Positions 1 to 8,276 are shown, counted from the first letter of the stretch. The stretch: 11,731 bases of DNA from an uncultured Lachnoclostridium sp. (GCA_902464595.1 CABQJX010000087.1:1-11731); one strand, 5' to 3'. Notes: generated by a model from the letters alone, not told the origin. Numbers and translations are program-made.

Positions 1-166
1 CCCGGATATCAAAAGGCAGATCCTCTCCCCGTTCCAAAGCTTCGTCCATTCTCTTATGAGCCGCATCTCTTGCTGTATAAATGGTTCCGGTAAGATACAC
101 ATAGTCCCCAGCTTTCAGGGAGGCGGCCTCATCTCTGCTCATAGGAATCTTTATATGTTTTTCCAT
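1..166 (-). CDS. Fumarate hydratase class I, beta subunit (5' part only, cut by window edge)
   Basis: Only the first 55 codons are in the window, starting MEKHIKIPMSRDEAASLKAG. The stretch that follows, with the LTGTIYTARDAAHKR motif at about residues 24-38, is the conserved N-terminal signature of the beta subunit of two-subunit class I fumarases and of the related L-tartrate dehydratase beta subunit. Together with the alpha subunit it would interconvert fumarate and malate in the cytoplasm. The ATG at 166 is chosen because a good AAGGAGA ribosome binding site lies just upstream on the minus strand and because the alpha-subunit gene is directly upstream (92 bp gap). The start was absent from the supplied frame list because the gene is open at the edge. 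The fumarase call over tartrate dehydratase is by family prevalence; the two cannot be separated from this fragment. Confidence 0.88.
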   Translation of the reverse strand, partial: MEKHIKIPMSRDEAASLKAGDYVYLTGTIYTARDAAHKRMDEALERGEDLPFDIR

Positions 167-190
167 ACTATTCTCTCCTTTTTCTCTCTG

Positions 191-217
191 CGGGATACAG
201 CATATTGTTGTATCCCG
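191..217 (-). other. Intercistronic hairpin between fumarase alpha and beta genes
   Basis: CGGGATACA (191-199) and TGTATCCCG (209-217) form a perfect 9-bp inverted repeat around a 9-nt loop. It lies between the alpha stop and the beta start. On the coding (minus) strand it is followed by a purine-rich tract with the beta ribosome binding site and not by a run of U, so it is not a standard terminator. An mRNA stability or processing element that sets the subunit ratio is a plausible inference. Confidence 0.5.
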
Positions 218-258
218 ATCATTCATCTTTTATACCGTCCATCCGTGATATTCCGATG

Positions 259-1101
259 CTAGAGCACCCGGCGTGCATGGCGGTTCACATGGCAGCAGAT
301 GTTTACCGCTAAAGGCAGTCCTGCAATGTGTGTGGCAAAGGTCTCTATATTCACCGCCAGGGCAGTCACCCGTCCTCCTAACCCTCCTGGGCCGATGCCC
401 AGGCCGTTGATCGCATCAAGCAGCTCTGCTTCCAGATCCCTTACCCATTGTTTTTCGGGCTTTTCGCCAATCTCCCTTGTGAGGGCGTGCTTTGCCATCT
501 GGGCACACCCCTCGAAGGTTCCTCCGATGCCCACTCCCACCACCATAGGCGGGCAGGCGTTTGGCCCTGCATCTTTTACGGCTTGTAAAATAGACCGTTT
601 GACCCCTTCCAGCCCCTCAGCCGGCTTCAGCATAAAGATTCGGCTCATATTTTCGCTTCCAAACCCTTTGGGAGCCATGGTGATCTCCACCTTATCTCCA
701 TCTGTTATTTCATAATGGATCACAGCAGGGGTATTGTCTCCTGTGTTGACGCGCTCAATTGGATCTCCCACCACCGATTTTCTCAGGTATCCTTCTGTAT
801 ATCCCCGGCGTACCCCTTCCTGAATAGATCCGGCTAAGCTTCCATCTGTAATGTGAACCTCCTGTCCCAGCCGGATAAACACCACTGCCATACCGGTATC
901 CTGGCAGATGGGGATTTGATCCTCCGATGCGATCCTCAGGTTCTCCTCAAGCTGACCCAGGATCTGACGGCCTAAAGGGGATTCCTCCTTTTTCACCGCC
1001 TCCTCAAATACAGCCCTCATATCTGTGCTCAGGCTGTAATTAGCCTCAATGCACATGTCTCTCACTGCTTCTTCTATTGTTTTTGCAGAGATCTCCCTCA
1101 T
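259..1101 (-). CDS. Fumarate hydratase class I, alpha subunit ([4Fe-4S] hydro-lyase)
   Basis: Encodes 280 residues, the usual size of the alpha subunit of two-subunit class I fumarases, which carries the [4Fe-4S] cluster and converts fumarate to malate reversibly. Likely cluster ligands are Cys66 (in ICQDTG), Cys183 (in GPNACPP) and Cys270 (in CCHVNRHARR, near the C-terminus); their spacing resembles the three ligands of E. coli FumA. Other family marks are NTGDNTPAVIHYE (119-131), PKGFGSENMS (144-153) and GVGIGGTFEGCA (189-200). The open frame extends upstream to 1206, but ATG at 1101 (MREISAKTIEEAV) is the start: a GGAGGAG ribosome binding site precedes it, and the upstream extension reads through the gyrA terminator. 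The beta-subunit gene follows in the same direction. L-tartrate dehydratase alpha is the main alternative. The enzyme class is oxygen-sensitive and fits an anaerobe. Confidence 0.9.
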   Translation of the reverse strand: MREISAKTIEEAVRDMCIEANYSLSTDMRAVFEEAVKKEESPLGRQILGQLEENLRIASEDQIPICQDTGMAVVFIRLGQEVHITDGSLAGSIQEGVRRGYTEGYLRKSVVGDPIERVNTGDNTPAVIHYEITDGDKVEITMAPKGFGSENMSRIFMLKPAEGLEGVKRSILQAVKDAGPNACPPMVVGVGIGGTFEGCAQMAKHALTREIGEKPEKQWVRDLEAELLDAINGLGIGPGGLGGRVTALAVNIETFATHIAGLPLAVNICCHVNRHARRVL

Positions 1102-1156
1102 ATTCCGCTCCTCCTGCGTGTTATTTATGAAATGAACATCAAAATAAAACCATCTG

Positions 1157-1192
1157 TAAAACGAAAAAGAACCTCCCAAAGGAGATTCTTTT
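1157..1192 (-). terminator. Intrinsic terminator downstream of gyrA
   Basis: On the minus strand, 15 bp after the gyrA stop codon, a 12-bp stem (arms 1181-1192 and 1165-1176, with one G-U pair when read as RNA) closes a 4-nt loop. It is followed by T, CG and four more T, so the U-tract is interrupted but the A/U base of the stem extends it. This should end the gyr transcript and separate it from the fumarase genes. Confidence 0.82.
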
Positions 1193-1206
1193 CCGGGCCG
1201 GGACAT

Positions 1207-3765
1207 TTATTCTTCTATACTGCTGTCCCCTGGATCCTCATCGCCGTCTGGCTGCCCCTCAGGTTCCTCCGACTCATCTTCATTGTAATATTCCTCATTG
1301 TAGACATTGCTCTCCTTGGTCACACTTTCCCTGACCTTCGCGATGCTGGCTACCTTAATATCAGAATCCTGCTCAATGGTCATCATTTTTACACCGGAGG
1401 TATTTCTTCCGATCACAGACACATCGTCCACAGACATACGGATAATGATTCCCTCTGTGGTAATGAGCATGATCTCCCTTCCGTCATTAATGAGCTTAGC
1501 GCCCACAAGGTATCCTGTCTTATCGGTGCACTTATAGCAGATTACGCCCTTTCCTCCCCGGTTTTGGGCGTTGAACTCAGAGATCAGGGTACGCTTGCCC
1601 ATACCATTTTCCGATACAACAAGAAGGCTCTCTCCCTGGCTCTCCATCTGCATTCCGATCACCTGGTCATCCTCATCGAACCGCATTCCGATCACGCCCA
1701 TGGATACGCGTCCCGTTACCCGCACATCCGTCTCGTGGAACCGGATACACATACCCTTCTTTGTCACCAGGAAAATATCCTGATTATTGTCTGTGGCCTT
1801 TACCTCGATCAGCTCGTCTCCCTCTCTCAGAACAATGGCCTGAAGTCCATTTCTGCGCACGTGCTCATACTCGATCATAGGAGTCTTCTTCACCATACCG
1901 TCTTTGGTTGCCATAAACAGGTATTTTTCCTCGTTAAACTCCCTCATGGGGATGATCGCCGTGATCTTCTCCTCTGGCTGCAGCTGGAGCAGGTTGATAA
2001 TAGCGGTTCCCCTGGCGGTTCTTCCTGCCTCCGGGATCTCATATGCCTTGAGACGGTATACCCGGCCCATATTGGTAAAGAACATCATGTAATGGTGATT
2101 GGTAGTCATAAGGAGATCCTCAATATAATCCTCCTCAATGGTCTGCATTCCCTTGATGCCCTTGCCTCCCCGGTTCTGGCTCTTGAAATTATCCACGTCC
2201 ATACGCTTGATGTAGCCCAGATGGGTCATGGCAATAACCGTATCCTCATCTGGGATCAGATCCTCCATAGACATGTCATCATCATAACCGATGGAGGTGC
2301 GGCGGTCGTCTCCGTACTTATCAGAAATCACCATAAGTTCATTCTTGATCACACAGAGAAGCTTTTTCTCATCTGCAAGGCTGGCTTTCAGTTCTTCGAT
2401 TTTTGCCTGAAGCTCCCTGTACTCATTTTCCAGCTTTTCCCGCTCCAAACCAGTGAGAGCCCGCAGACGCATGTCCACGATCGCCTGGGACTGGGCATCG
2501 GACAACCCGAACCGCTCCATCAGCTGATTCTTCGCATCTGCCACATTGGCAGAGCCGCGTATGATGCGGATCACCTCGTCAATATGATCTAAAGCGATCA
2601 ATAAGCCCTGTAAAATATGGGCCCTCTCCTCCGCCTTATTCAAATCATACCGGGTTCTTCTGGTAACTACATCTTCCTGATGCTTTAAATAGGCTTCCAG
2701 CATCTGGTGGAGGTTTAAGATCTTCGGCTGGTTGTTCACCAGAGCAAGCATGATCACGCCAAAGGTGTCCTGAAGCTGGGTATGCTTTAACAGCTGATTT
2801 AACACTACATTGGCGTTTACATCCCGGCGCAGCTCGATATTGATGCGCATTCCCTCCCGGTTGGACTCGTCGCCGATATAAGTGATCCCGTCTACCTTCT
2901 TTTCCTTCATAAGATCCGCGATCTTTTCAATCAAACGGGCCTTATTGACCATGTAGGGAAGCTCCGTCACAATGATCCTGGACTTTCCATTAGCCATGGT
3001 CTCAATGTTGGTCACTGCACGCACCTTGATCTTAGCGCGGCCTGTGCGGTATGCCTCCTCGATGCCCCGTTTTCCTAAAATGGTAGCTCCGGTGGGGAAG
3101 TCAGGCCCCTTAACGATCTCCATGATCTCCTCCAGAGAGGTATCCCGATCCTCATCCACACGGTTATCGATCATTTTCACCACAGCACCGATCACTTCCC
3201 GCAGGTTATGGGGAGGAATATTCGTCGCCATTCCCACAGCGATACCGGAAGTTCCGTTTACCAAAAGGTTGGGGTAACGGGAAGGGAGAACCACCGGCTC
3301 CTTCTCCGTCTCATCAAAGTTTGGGGTAAAATCAACAGTGTCTTTATTGATGTCTGCCAGCATTTCCATAGAAATCCGGCTCAGACGGGCCTCTGTATAA
3401 CGCATAGCTGCTGCCCCGTCCCCGTCCACAGAGCCAAAATTTCCGTGTCCGTCTACCAAAGGATAACGGGTAGACCACTCCTGGGCCATATTGACCAGAG
3501 CGCCGTAAATAGAGCTGTCTCCGTGAGGATGGTATTTACCCATGGTATCACCCACGATACGAGCGCACTTACGATGAGGCTTATCCGGCCCGTTATTCAG
3601 CTCGATCATGGAATACAGCACGCGCCTCTGAACCGGTTTCAGTCCGTCCCTTACATCAGGCAGAGCCCTGGCGCTGATAACGCTCATGGCATAGTCGATA
3701 TAAGACTGTTCCATCGTCTTTTTAAGGTCTACATCGTGAACCTTGTCAAATACATTTGGCTCCAT
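1207..3765 (-). CDS. gyrA: DNA gyrase subunit A
   Basis: Encodes 852 residues, normal for GyrA, the DNA breakage-reunion subunit of the gyrase A2B2 tetramer that introduces negative supercoils. The winged-helix catalytic region holds the active tyrosine Tyr123 in AAMRYTEARL, preceded by KYHPHGDSSIY (77-87). The tower and coiled-coil region runs to about residue 490. The C-terminal beta-pinwheel (about 500-815) carries the GyrA box as QNRGGKG at 530-536, with a second identical QNRGGKG at 734-740. The tail (821-852) is strongly acidic. The GyrA box, needed for DNA wrapping, argues for gyrase over topoisomerase IV ParC, as does the position after gyrB. Start ATG at 3765 has an AAAGGAG site at good spacing. 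The residue matching E. coli Asp87 in the quinolone region is Gly88. It is the last gene of the origin operon and is followed by an intrinsic terminator. Confidence 0.98.
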   Translation of the reverse strand: MEPNVFDKVHDVDLKKTMEQSYIDYAMSVISARALPDVRDGLKPVQRRVLYSMIELNNGPDKPHRKCARIVGDTMGKYHPHGDSSIYGALVNMAQEWSTRYPLVDGHGNFGSVDGDGAAAMRYTEARLSRISMEMLADINKDTVDFTPNFDETEKEPVVLPSRYPNLLVNGTSGIAVGMATNIPPHNLREVIGAVVKMIDNRVDEDRDTSLEEIMEIVKGPDFPTGATILGKRGIEEAYRTGRAKIKVRAVTNIETMANGKSRIIVTELPYMVNKARLIEKIADLMKEKKVDGITYIGDESNREGMRINIELRRDVNANVVLNQLLKHTQLQDTFGVIMLALVNNQPKILNLHQMLEAYLKHQEDVVTRRTRYDLNKAEERAHILQGLLIALDHIDEVIRIIRGSANVADAKNQLMERFGLSDAQSQAIVDMRLRALTGLEREKLENEYRELQAKIEELKASLADEKKLLCVIKNELMVISDKYGDDRRTSIGYDDDMSMEDLIPDEDTVIAMTHLGYIKRMDVDNFKSQNRGGKGIKGMQTIEEDYIEDLLMTTNHHYMMFFTNMGRVYRLKAYEIPEAGRTARGTAIINLLQLQPEEKITAIIPMREFNEEKYLFMATKDGMVKKTPMIEYEHVRRNGLQAIVLREGDELIEVKATDNNQDIFLVTKKGMCIRFHETDVRVTGRVSMGVIGMRFDEDDQVIGMQMESQGESLLVVSENGMGKRTLISEFNAQNRGGKGVICYKCTDKTGYLVGAKLINDGREIMLITTEGIIIRMSVDDVSVIGRNTSGVKMMTIEQDSDIKVASIAKVRESVTKESNVYNEEYYNEDESEEPEGQPDGDEDPGDSSIEE

Positions 3766-3803
3766 ATTTAATCTCCTTTATGTTTACCGTCTCCCGGCGT
3801 CCC

Positions 3804-3831
3804 AAAGGGATCCCCCTCGAAAGATCCCCTT
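3804..3831 (-). other. Hairpin in the gyrB-gyrA intergenic region
   Basis: In the 84-bp gap between gyrB and gyrA, arms 3804-3812 (AAAGGGATC) and 3823-3831 (GATCCCCTT) pair over 9 bp, with one mismatch in DNA that becomes a G-U pair in the minus-strand RNA, around a 10-nt loop. No U-run follows in the direction of transcription, so it is probably not a terminator. An RNA processing or stability role is possible but unproven. Confidence 0.35.
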
Positions 3832-3849
3832 GTCAGCCTCGCAGTTATC

Positions 3850-5766
3850 TTAGATGTCCAGATTCTTTACCTTCTTAGCGTTAGCCTCTATAAATTCCCT
3901 TCGAGGCTCCACCTGATCTCCCATAAGAGTGGTAAAGGTCAGATCTACCTCCGAGGTGGTTTCCTCATCCATGGTCACACGCAGAAGGATCCTTCGCTCC
4001 GGATCCATTGTCGTCTCCCAGAGCTGCTCTGCATCCATCTCTCCCAATCCCTTATAGCGCTGGATCTTATTGCTGTTGTCCCGCCCAATGTCGGTCAGAA
4101 TGGAATTTAATTCCTCATCGCTGTAGGCATACCATACCTTTTTATTCTTCTCGATCTTATAAAGAGGCGGCTGAGCCAGATATACATACCCCTGTTTGAT
4201 CAGTTCCGGCATAAATCTGTAAATAAATGTAAGAAGCAGGGTGCTGATATGAGCGCCGTCCACATCGGCATCCGTCATAATGATGATCTTGTGGTATCTC
4301 AGCTTGGATATATCAAAATCATCATGGATCCCTGTCCCAAAAGCCGTGATCATGGCCTTGATCTCTGCATTTCCGTAAATCCGGTCCATTCTGGCTTTTT
4401 CTACGTTCAGGATTTTTCCTCTGAGGGGAAGAATGGCCTGGGTTGCACGGGAGCGGGCTGTCTTGGCAGAGCCGCCTGCGGAGTCTCCCTCTACAATGTA
4501 GATCTCACAGTTTTCCGGATTCTTATCAGAACAGTCAGCCAGTTTTCCCGGAAGAGCCATTCCGTCCAAAGCAGACTTTCGTCTGGTCAGATCCCTTGCC
4601 TTTCTGGCAGCCGCCCTGGCCCTCTGGGCAAGAATGGATTTCTCGCACATAGCCTTGGCGACGGATGGATTCTGCTCCAGGAAATACGTCAGCTGTTCGC
4701 TGACGATATTGTCCACAGCTGCCCTGGCCTCGCTGTTTCCCAGCTTCTGCTTTGTCTGTCCTTCAAACTGGGGATCCTCTATTTTTACGCTGATAATCGC
4801 GGTCAGTCCCTCGCGGATGTCCTCGCCGGAAAGACTGTCCTCATTTTCCTTGAGAAGACGGTTCTTTCTCGCATAATCATTAAAGGTCTTTGTCAGCGCA
4901 TTTTTAAATCCGGTGAGATGGGTTCCTCCCTCCGGCGTATTGATATTGTTTACAAAGGTATAAATATTTTCCGTATAAGAATCATTGTGCTGCATGGAGA
5001 CTTCCACATAGACTCCATCTCTTGTACCCTCACAGTAGATTACCTGATCATAAAGAGGAGCCTTTCCCTTATTCAGATAGGACACAAACTCCTTGATGCC
5101 TCCCTCATAGTGGAAGGTCTTTTCCTTGGGCTCCTCCTCCCTTGCATCTATCAGGGTAATCCTCAGATTCTTTGTCAAAAATGCAGTCTCCCTCAGGCGG
5201 ATCTTTAAGGTATCGTAATCATACACAGTCTCCTCAAAGATCTCCTTGTCAGGAAGGAAGGTAACTCTTGTTCCATGCTGATCTTTGGAGCATGTTCCCA
5301 CAATCTTGAGCGGGTACATGGATTTTCCCCTCTCGTAACGCTGCTGGTAAATATTTCCATTCTTGTAAACCTGAACCTCAAGCCATTCAGAAAGTGCATT
5401 TACTACCGATGCTCCCACGCCGTGAAGGCCGCCGGACACCTTGTAACCGCCGTTTCCAAACTTTCCGCCTGCATGGAGAATCGTAAATACAACCTCCACA
5501 GCAGGAAGTCCTGCTTTTTTCTGTATATCTACAGGGATTCCTCTTCCGTCGTCCACCACTGTAATGGAATTGTCCTGATTGATCGTGACCTCAATGGAAT
5601 CACAATATCCTGCCAATGCTTCATCTACTGCATTATCCACGATTTCATAAACGAGATGATGAAGTCCTCTGGCTGAGGTGCTGCCGATATACATACCGGG
5701 CCGCTTCCTCACTGCCTCCAGTCCTTCCAAAATCTGAATCTGGTCTGCTCCGTACTGTTCTCCCAT
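3850..5766 (-). CDS. gyrB: DNA gyrase subunit B
   Basis: Encodes 638 residues, the usual length of Gram-positive GyrB, the ATPase subunit of gyrase. The N-terminal GHKL ATP-binding fold shows the Mg-binding Asn45 in EIVDNAVDEA, DDGRGIP (72-78) and GGLHGVGASVVNALS (112-126). The transducer domain follows, with QTKQKLGN at 337-344. The TOPRIM domain has the catalytic EGDSAGG (Glu426 onward) and DADVD (499-503), whose Asp residues bind metal at the cleavage site. PLRGKILNVEKA (447-458) and RYKGLGEM (570-577) are also typical. There is no extra insert in the TOPRIM region of the kind seen in proteobacterial GyrB. The start at 5766 (MGEQYGADQIQILEGLEAVRKRPGMYIGS) matches family N-termini. It lies 52 bp after recF and 84 bp before gyrA, in one direction. 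ParE is the alternative, disfavoured by the origin context. Confidence 0.98.
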   Translation of the reverse strand: MGEQYGADQIQILEGLEAVRKRPGMYIGSTSARGLHHLVYEIVDNAVDEALAGYCDSIEVTINQDNSITVVDDGRGIPVDIQKKAGLPAVEVVFTILHAGGKFGNGGYKVSGGLHGVGASVVNALSEWLEVQVYKNGNIYQQRYERGKSMYPLKIVGTCSKDQHGTRVTFLPDKEIFEETVYDYDTLKIRLRETAFLTKNLRITLIDAREEEPKEKTFHYEGGIKEFVSYLNKGKAPLYDQVIYCEGTRDGVYVEVSMQHNDSYTENIYTFVNNINTPEGGTHLTGFKNALTKTFNDYARKNRLLKENEDSLSGEDIREGLTAIISVKIEDPQFEGQTKQKLGNSEARAAVDNIVSEQLTYFLEQNPSVAKAMCEKSILAQRARAAARKARDLTRRKSALDGMALPGKLADCSDKNPENCEIYIVEGDSAGGSAKTARSRATQAILPLRGKILNVEKARMDRIYGNAEIKAMITAFGTGIHDDFDISKLRYHKIIIMTDADVDGAHISTLLLTFIYRFMPELIKQGYVYLAQPPLYKIEKNKKVWYAYSDEELNSILTDIGRDNSNKIQRYKGLGEMDAEQLWETTMDPERRILLRVTMDEETTSEVDLTFTTLMGDQVEPRREFIEANAKKVKNLDI

Positions 5767-5818
5767 GTTCTATGATCATCCTTTCTTTCTAGTAGTGGGC
5801 TCTGATATTCAAAACGCT

Positions 5819-6904
5819 TTAATTTTCACTGACCACCCTTCCCCCAGTGACCCGGAATACCTTATCAATGGGGAAACGGTTATTTACAAAATCATCCAGT
5901 CCTGTGCAGGTGATCATGGTCTGAATATGACTGATGGCGGACAGAAGCTGATTCTGCCGGTGTCCATCTAACTCAGACAACACATCATCCAACAAAAGGA
6001 CCGGATCATCCTTACTCACCATTTTTACCAGCTCCAGCTCTGAAAGCTTTAAGGACAGGGCAGCTGTGCGCTGCTGTCCCTGGGAGCCAAACCGGCGTAT
6101 GTCTATGCCATTTACCATAAAACGAATGTCATCTCTGTGAGGCCCCCACAGAGTCGTCTTTTGTTTCAGATCCTGGGAACGGGATCTTTTCAGCGCCTCC
6201 TCAAATCCTCCCTCATCTACGCTGGGCTCATAAGTCAGCTCAATTTCTTCCCGTCCTCCTGTAAGCTTTTGATGGATCGGCCGGATCATCTCATTGAGCT
6301 GGTTTAAAAATTCCCGGCGCATCCCAATGACCTCACACCCGTAACGGATCAGCTGCATATCCCATATATCCAATGTCTCCCCGCACTCAGGCCGGAAGGA
6401 AAGCTCTTTTAACAGCCGGTTTCTCTGTAAGATCACCTTGTTGTACTGAACCAGGGAATGGACGTACAGCTTATTTAACTGGCACATCTCCAGATCCATG
6501 AACCGCCGCCGGTCCGAAGGCCCGTTTTTAATGATGTTTAAATCCTCCGGGGAAAAAAACACCACATTGGCGATGCCAAAAAGCTCGCTGGCTCTGCGGA
6601 TCGGGATCCCGTTAATGGCGATCCCCTTTGGCTTATTCTTTTTGAGATGCATATCAATACGGTACGGAACCTGATCCTTTCGGATCTGCAGCTTAATATG
6701 GGATTCCTCCTCCTGAAACCGGATCATATCCCGGTCCTTAGCGCTTTTGTGGGATTTGGAGGTACAGCAAAGATAGACCGCCTCCAGCACATTTGTCTTT
6801 CCCTGGGCATTATCCCCGCAGAGTATGTTCGTCCCCGGATCGATTTCCATATGCAGTTCTTCGTAATTACGGTAATTTTTCAGTTCAATGGATTCGATAA
6901 CCAT
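5819..6904 (-). CDS. recF: DNA replication and repair protein RecF
   Basis: Encodes 361 residues, normal for RecF, an SMC-like ATPase that binds gapped DNA and with RecO and RecR helps load RecA at stalled forks and gaps. Walker A is GDNAQGKT (30-37), the ABC-type signature lies in GSQGQQRTAALSLKLSE (273-289) and Walker B with D-loop is LLLDDVLSELD (303-313). The N-terminus MVIESIELKNYRNYEEL and the GPSDRRRFMDLEM block (128-140) are diagnostic. The start at 6904 has an AGGAG site 5 nt upstream. Only 14 bp separate it from the upstream yaaA gene, so the two are almost certainly cotranscribed and possibly translationally coupled. The position between yaaA and gyrB is the classic Firmicutes order. 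Confidence 0.97.
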   Translation of the reverse strand: MVIESIELKNYRNYEELHMEIDPGTNILCGDNAQGKTNVLEAVYLCCTSKSHKSAKDRDMIRFQEEESHIKLQIRKDQVPYRIDMHLKKNKPKGIAINGIPIRRASELFGIANVVFFSPEDLNIIKNGPSDRRRFMDLEMCQLNKLYVHSLVQYNKVILQRNRLLKELSFRPECGETLDIWDMQLIRYGCEVIGMRREFLNQLNEMIRPIHQKLTGGREEIELTYEPSVDEGGFEEALKRSRSQDLKQKTTLWGPHRDDIRFMVNGIDIRRFGSQGQQRTAALSLKLSELELVKMVSKDDPVLLLDDVLSELDGHRQNQLLSAISHIQTMITCTGLDDFVNNRFPIDKVFRVTGGRVVSEN

Positions 6905-6918
6905 GGATGCTCCTGATG

Positions 6919-7128
6919 CTATTTGGTGATCTTGATGGTTTCCCCGTTGTAGGATACCACATCTCCATCAACCAGCTTTTTTCCTCTCTGATATGCCGTT
7001 TCTCCATTGACGGACACCAGACCGTCCTCGATGGCATACTTGGCATCCACGCCTGATTCTGCAAGGCCGGCTGCTTTTAATGCCTGGCCCAGCTTGATAT
7101 ATTCGTCTCTCAGTTTAATAATTTCCAT
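6919..7128 (-). CDS. yaaA: Small S4-domain RNA-binding protein YaaA
   Basis: Encodes 69 residues that form a single S4-like RNA-binding fold: IKLRDEYIKLGQALKAAGLAESG (about 4-26), then AIEDGLVSVNGE (about 32-43) and KKLVDGDVVSYNGETIKI. The pattern of a helix pair followed by G-x-V-x-V-N-G-E and a lysine-rich turn is shared with other S4 proteins. The family member in Bacillus subtilis sits at the same place between dnaN and recF; it has been linked to ribosome assembly, but the role here is inferred. An AAAGGA site precedes the ATG. The gap to dnaN is 17 bp and to recF 14 bp, so it belongs to the same operon. It is unrelated to the E. coli gene also called yaaA. Confidence 0.92.
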   Translation of the reverse strand: MEIIKLRDEYIKLGQALKAAGLAESGVDAKYAIEDGLVSVNGETAYQRGKKLVDGDVVSYNGETIKITK

Positions 7129-7145
7129 ATTTGTCCTTTCTAACC

Positions 7146-8264
7146 CTATACAGAAGCCGCATTGAAGTTTACGGGAAGGATCAGATAAATATAATTTTCT
7201 TCGTCATCCTTGATAAAACAGGGGGACTTTGGATTCATCATATAAATATTGATCTCCTCATCGTCGATCACCCTAAGGGCGTCAATAAGGAATTTAGGGT
7301 TAAATCCAATCATAATATCCTTACCTGTCTTGTGAGCCATGATCTCAGCATTCATGGAACCAAAGCTGGAATTAAGCTTCAGCTTCATGGATTCATCCTC
7401 GATGGTGAGGATCAGGGGCTTTTTATCGCTTTCCCGGATCAGGATCGTAGCCCGCTCGATGCAGTCTAAAAATTCCTTTTTCTTTACAGTCAGCTTTGTC
7501 TCGTAATCGCTGGAAAGCATCTGGTTAATGCGGAAATATTCCCCTTCAATGAGACGTGATACCACCATCGTATTGTCAAACTCAAAGAGGATATGGTTGG
7601 CGTTAAAGTAAATGGATACCTCTTTTTCGTTGTCTCCTCCTAAGACCTTGCTGACCTCGCTCAAGGTTTTTCCGGGAACGATCACCTTCGTATCCTCATA
7701 ATGCTCTTTTAAACGCACCTTGCGGATGGAGATGCGGTGGCCGTCCAGGGAAACTACCTTCAGCTGGTTTTCGCTGATCTCAAAGAGCTCTCCGGCCATC
7801 ATTTTGTTGCTGTCATTGGGAGAAATGGAAAAAATTGTCTGCTGGATGACTTCCTTTAAGGTAAACTGGGAAAGGCAGATATACTTATCCTTTTCAATAT
7901 AGGGAAGATATGCAAATTCCTCTCCGTCCCGTCCCTGGATATTAAACACGGAATTTTCACAGCGGATGGTTGTGTTAAACTTGTCATCTGACTCAATGGA
8001 TACTTCTGCATTTTCACTGGAAAGCCTTCTGGTGATCTCTGAGAACAGCTTTGCATCCAAGGCGATCTTACCATGCTCTAAAATAACGCCCTCTACCTTT
8101 GTCTCGATTCCCAGCTCCATATCGTTTCCTGTTAATTTGATCTCTCCTGATGATGCATCGATAAGGATACATTCCAGAATGGACATAGTGGTTTTAGAGG
8201 GTACTGCTTTCATTACGATATTAATGCCGTTTACCAGGGCATCTTTTTGAAATCTTAACTTCAT
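7146..8264 (-). CDS. dnaN: DNA polymerase III beta subunit (sliding clamp)
   Basis: Encodes 372 residues, the normal size of the ring-shaped sliding clamp that tethers replicative and repair polymerases to DNA; three similar clamp domains of about 120 residues follow one another. The N-terminus MKLRFQKDALVNGINIVMKAVPSKTTM matches clostridial clamps. The reading frame continues upstream to 8471, but that extension would translate origin DNA and has no family similarity, so ATG at 8264 is used. Its ribosome binding site is weak: AGGAAG lies 12 nt from the ATG, and the spacer is largely a DnaA-box-like TTATCAACA. The C-terminus reads ILPVNFNAASV, whereas the client-binding end of many clamps is (M/L)P(M/V)R plus one or a few residues; the usual Arg is Asn here. 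It lies 280 bp downstream of dnaA, across the second half of oriC. Confidence 0.97.
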   Translation of the reverse strand: MKLRFQKDALVNGINIVMKAVPSKTTMSILECILIDASSGEIKLTGNDMELGIETKVEGVILEHGKIALDAKLFSEITRRLSSENAEVSIESDDKFNTTIRCENSVFNIQGRDGEEFAYLPYIEKDKYICLSQFTLKEVIQQTIFSISPNDSNKMMAGELFEISENQLKVVSLDGHRISIRKVRLKEHYEDTKVIVPGKTLSEVSKVLGGDNEKEVSIYFNANHILFEFDNTMVVSRLIEGEYFRINQMLSSDYETKLTVKKKEFLDCIERATILIRESDKKPLILTIEDESMKLKLNSSFGSMNAEIMAHKTGKDIMIGFNPKFLIDALRVIDDEEINIYMMNPKSPCFIKDDEENYIYLILPVNFNAASV

Positions 8265-8267
8265 AAT

Positions 8268-8276
8268 TGTTGATAA
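8268..8276 (-). promoter_or_regulatory. DnaA-box-like site in the dnaN leader
   Basis: The minus strand reads TTATCAACA, one mismatch from the TTATCCACA consensus and identical to two other sites in this origin (8512, 10181). It lies 3 bp upstream of the dnaN start codon, within the spacer between AGGAAG and ATG. DnaA bound here could affect dnaN transcription or simply be part of the origin. Confidence 0.55.

Noticed and set aside
1102..1206. N-terminal extension of the fumarase alpha frame
   Set aside because: It reads through the gyrA terminator; the internal ATG at 1101 has a strong ribosome binding site and a family-like N-terminus.
1132..2592. 486-codon open frame on the plus strand, antisense to gyrA
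   Set aside because: It overlaps a certain gyrA on the opposite strand, has a composition rich in His, Leu and Ile typical of reverse-frame reading, no ribosome binding site and no recognisable domain.
4249..5208. 319-codon open frame on the plus strand, antisense to gyrB
   Set aside because: Shadow of gyrB codon usage, with no ribosome binding site or family motif.
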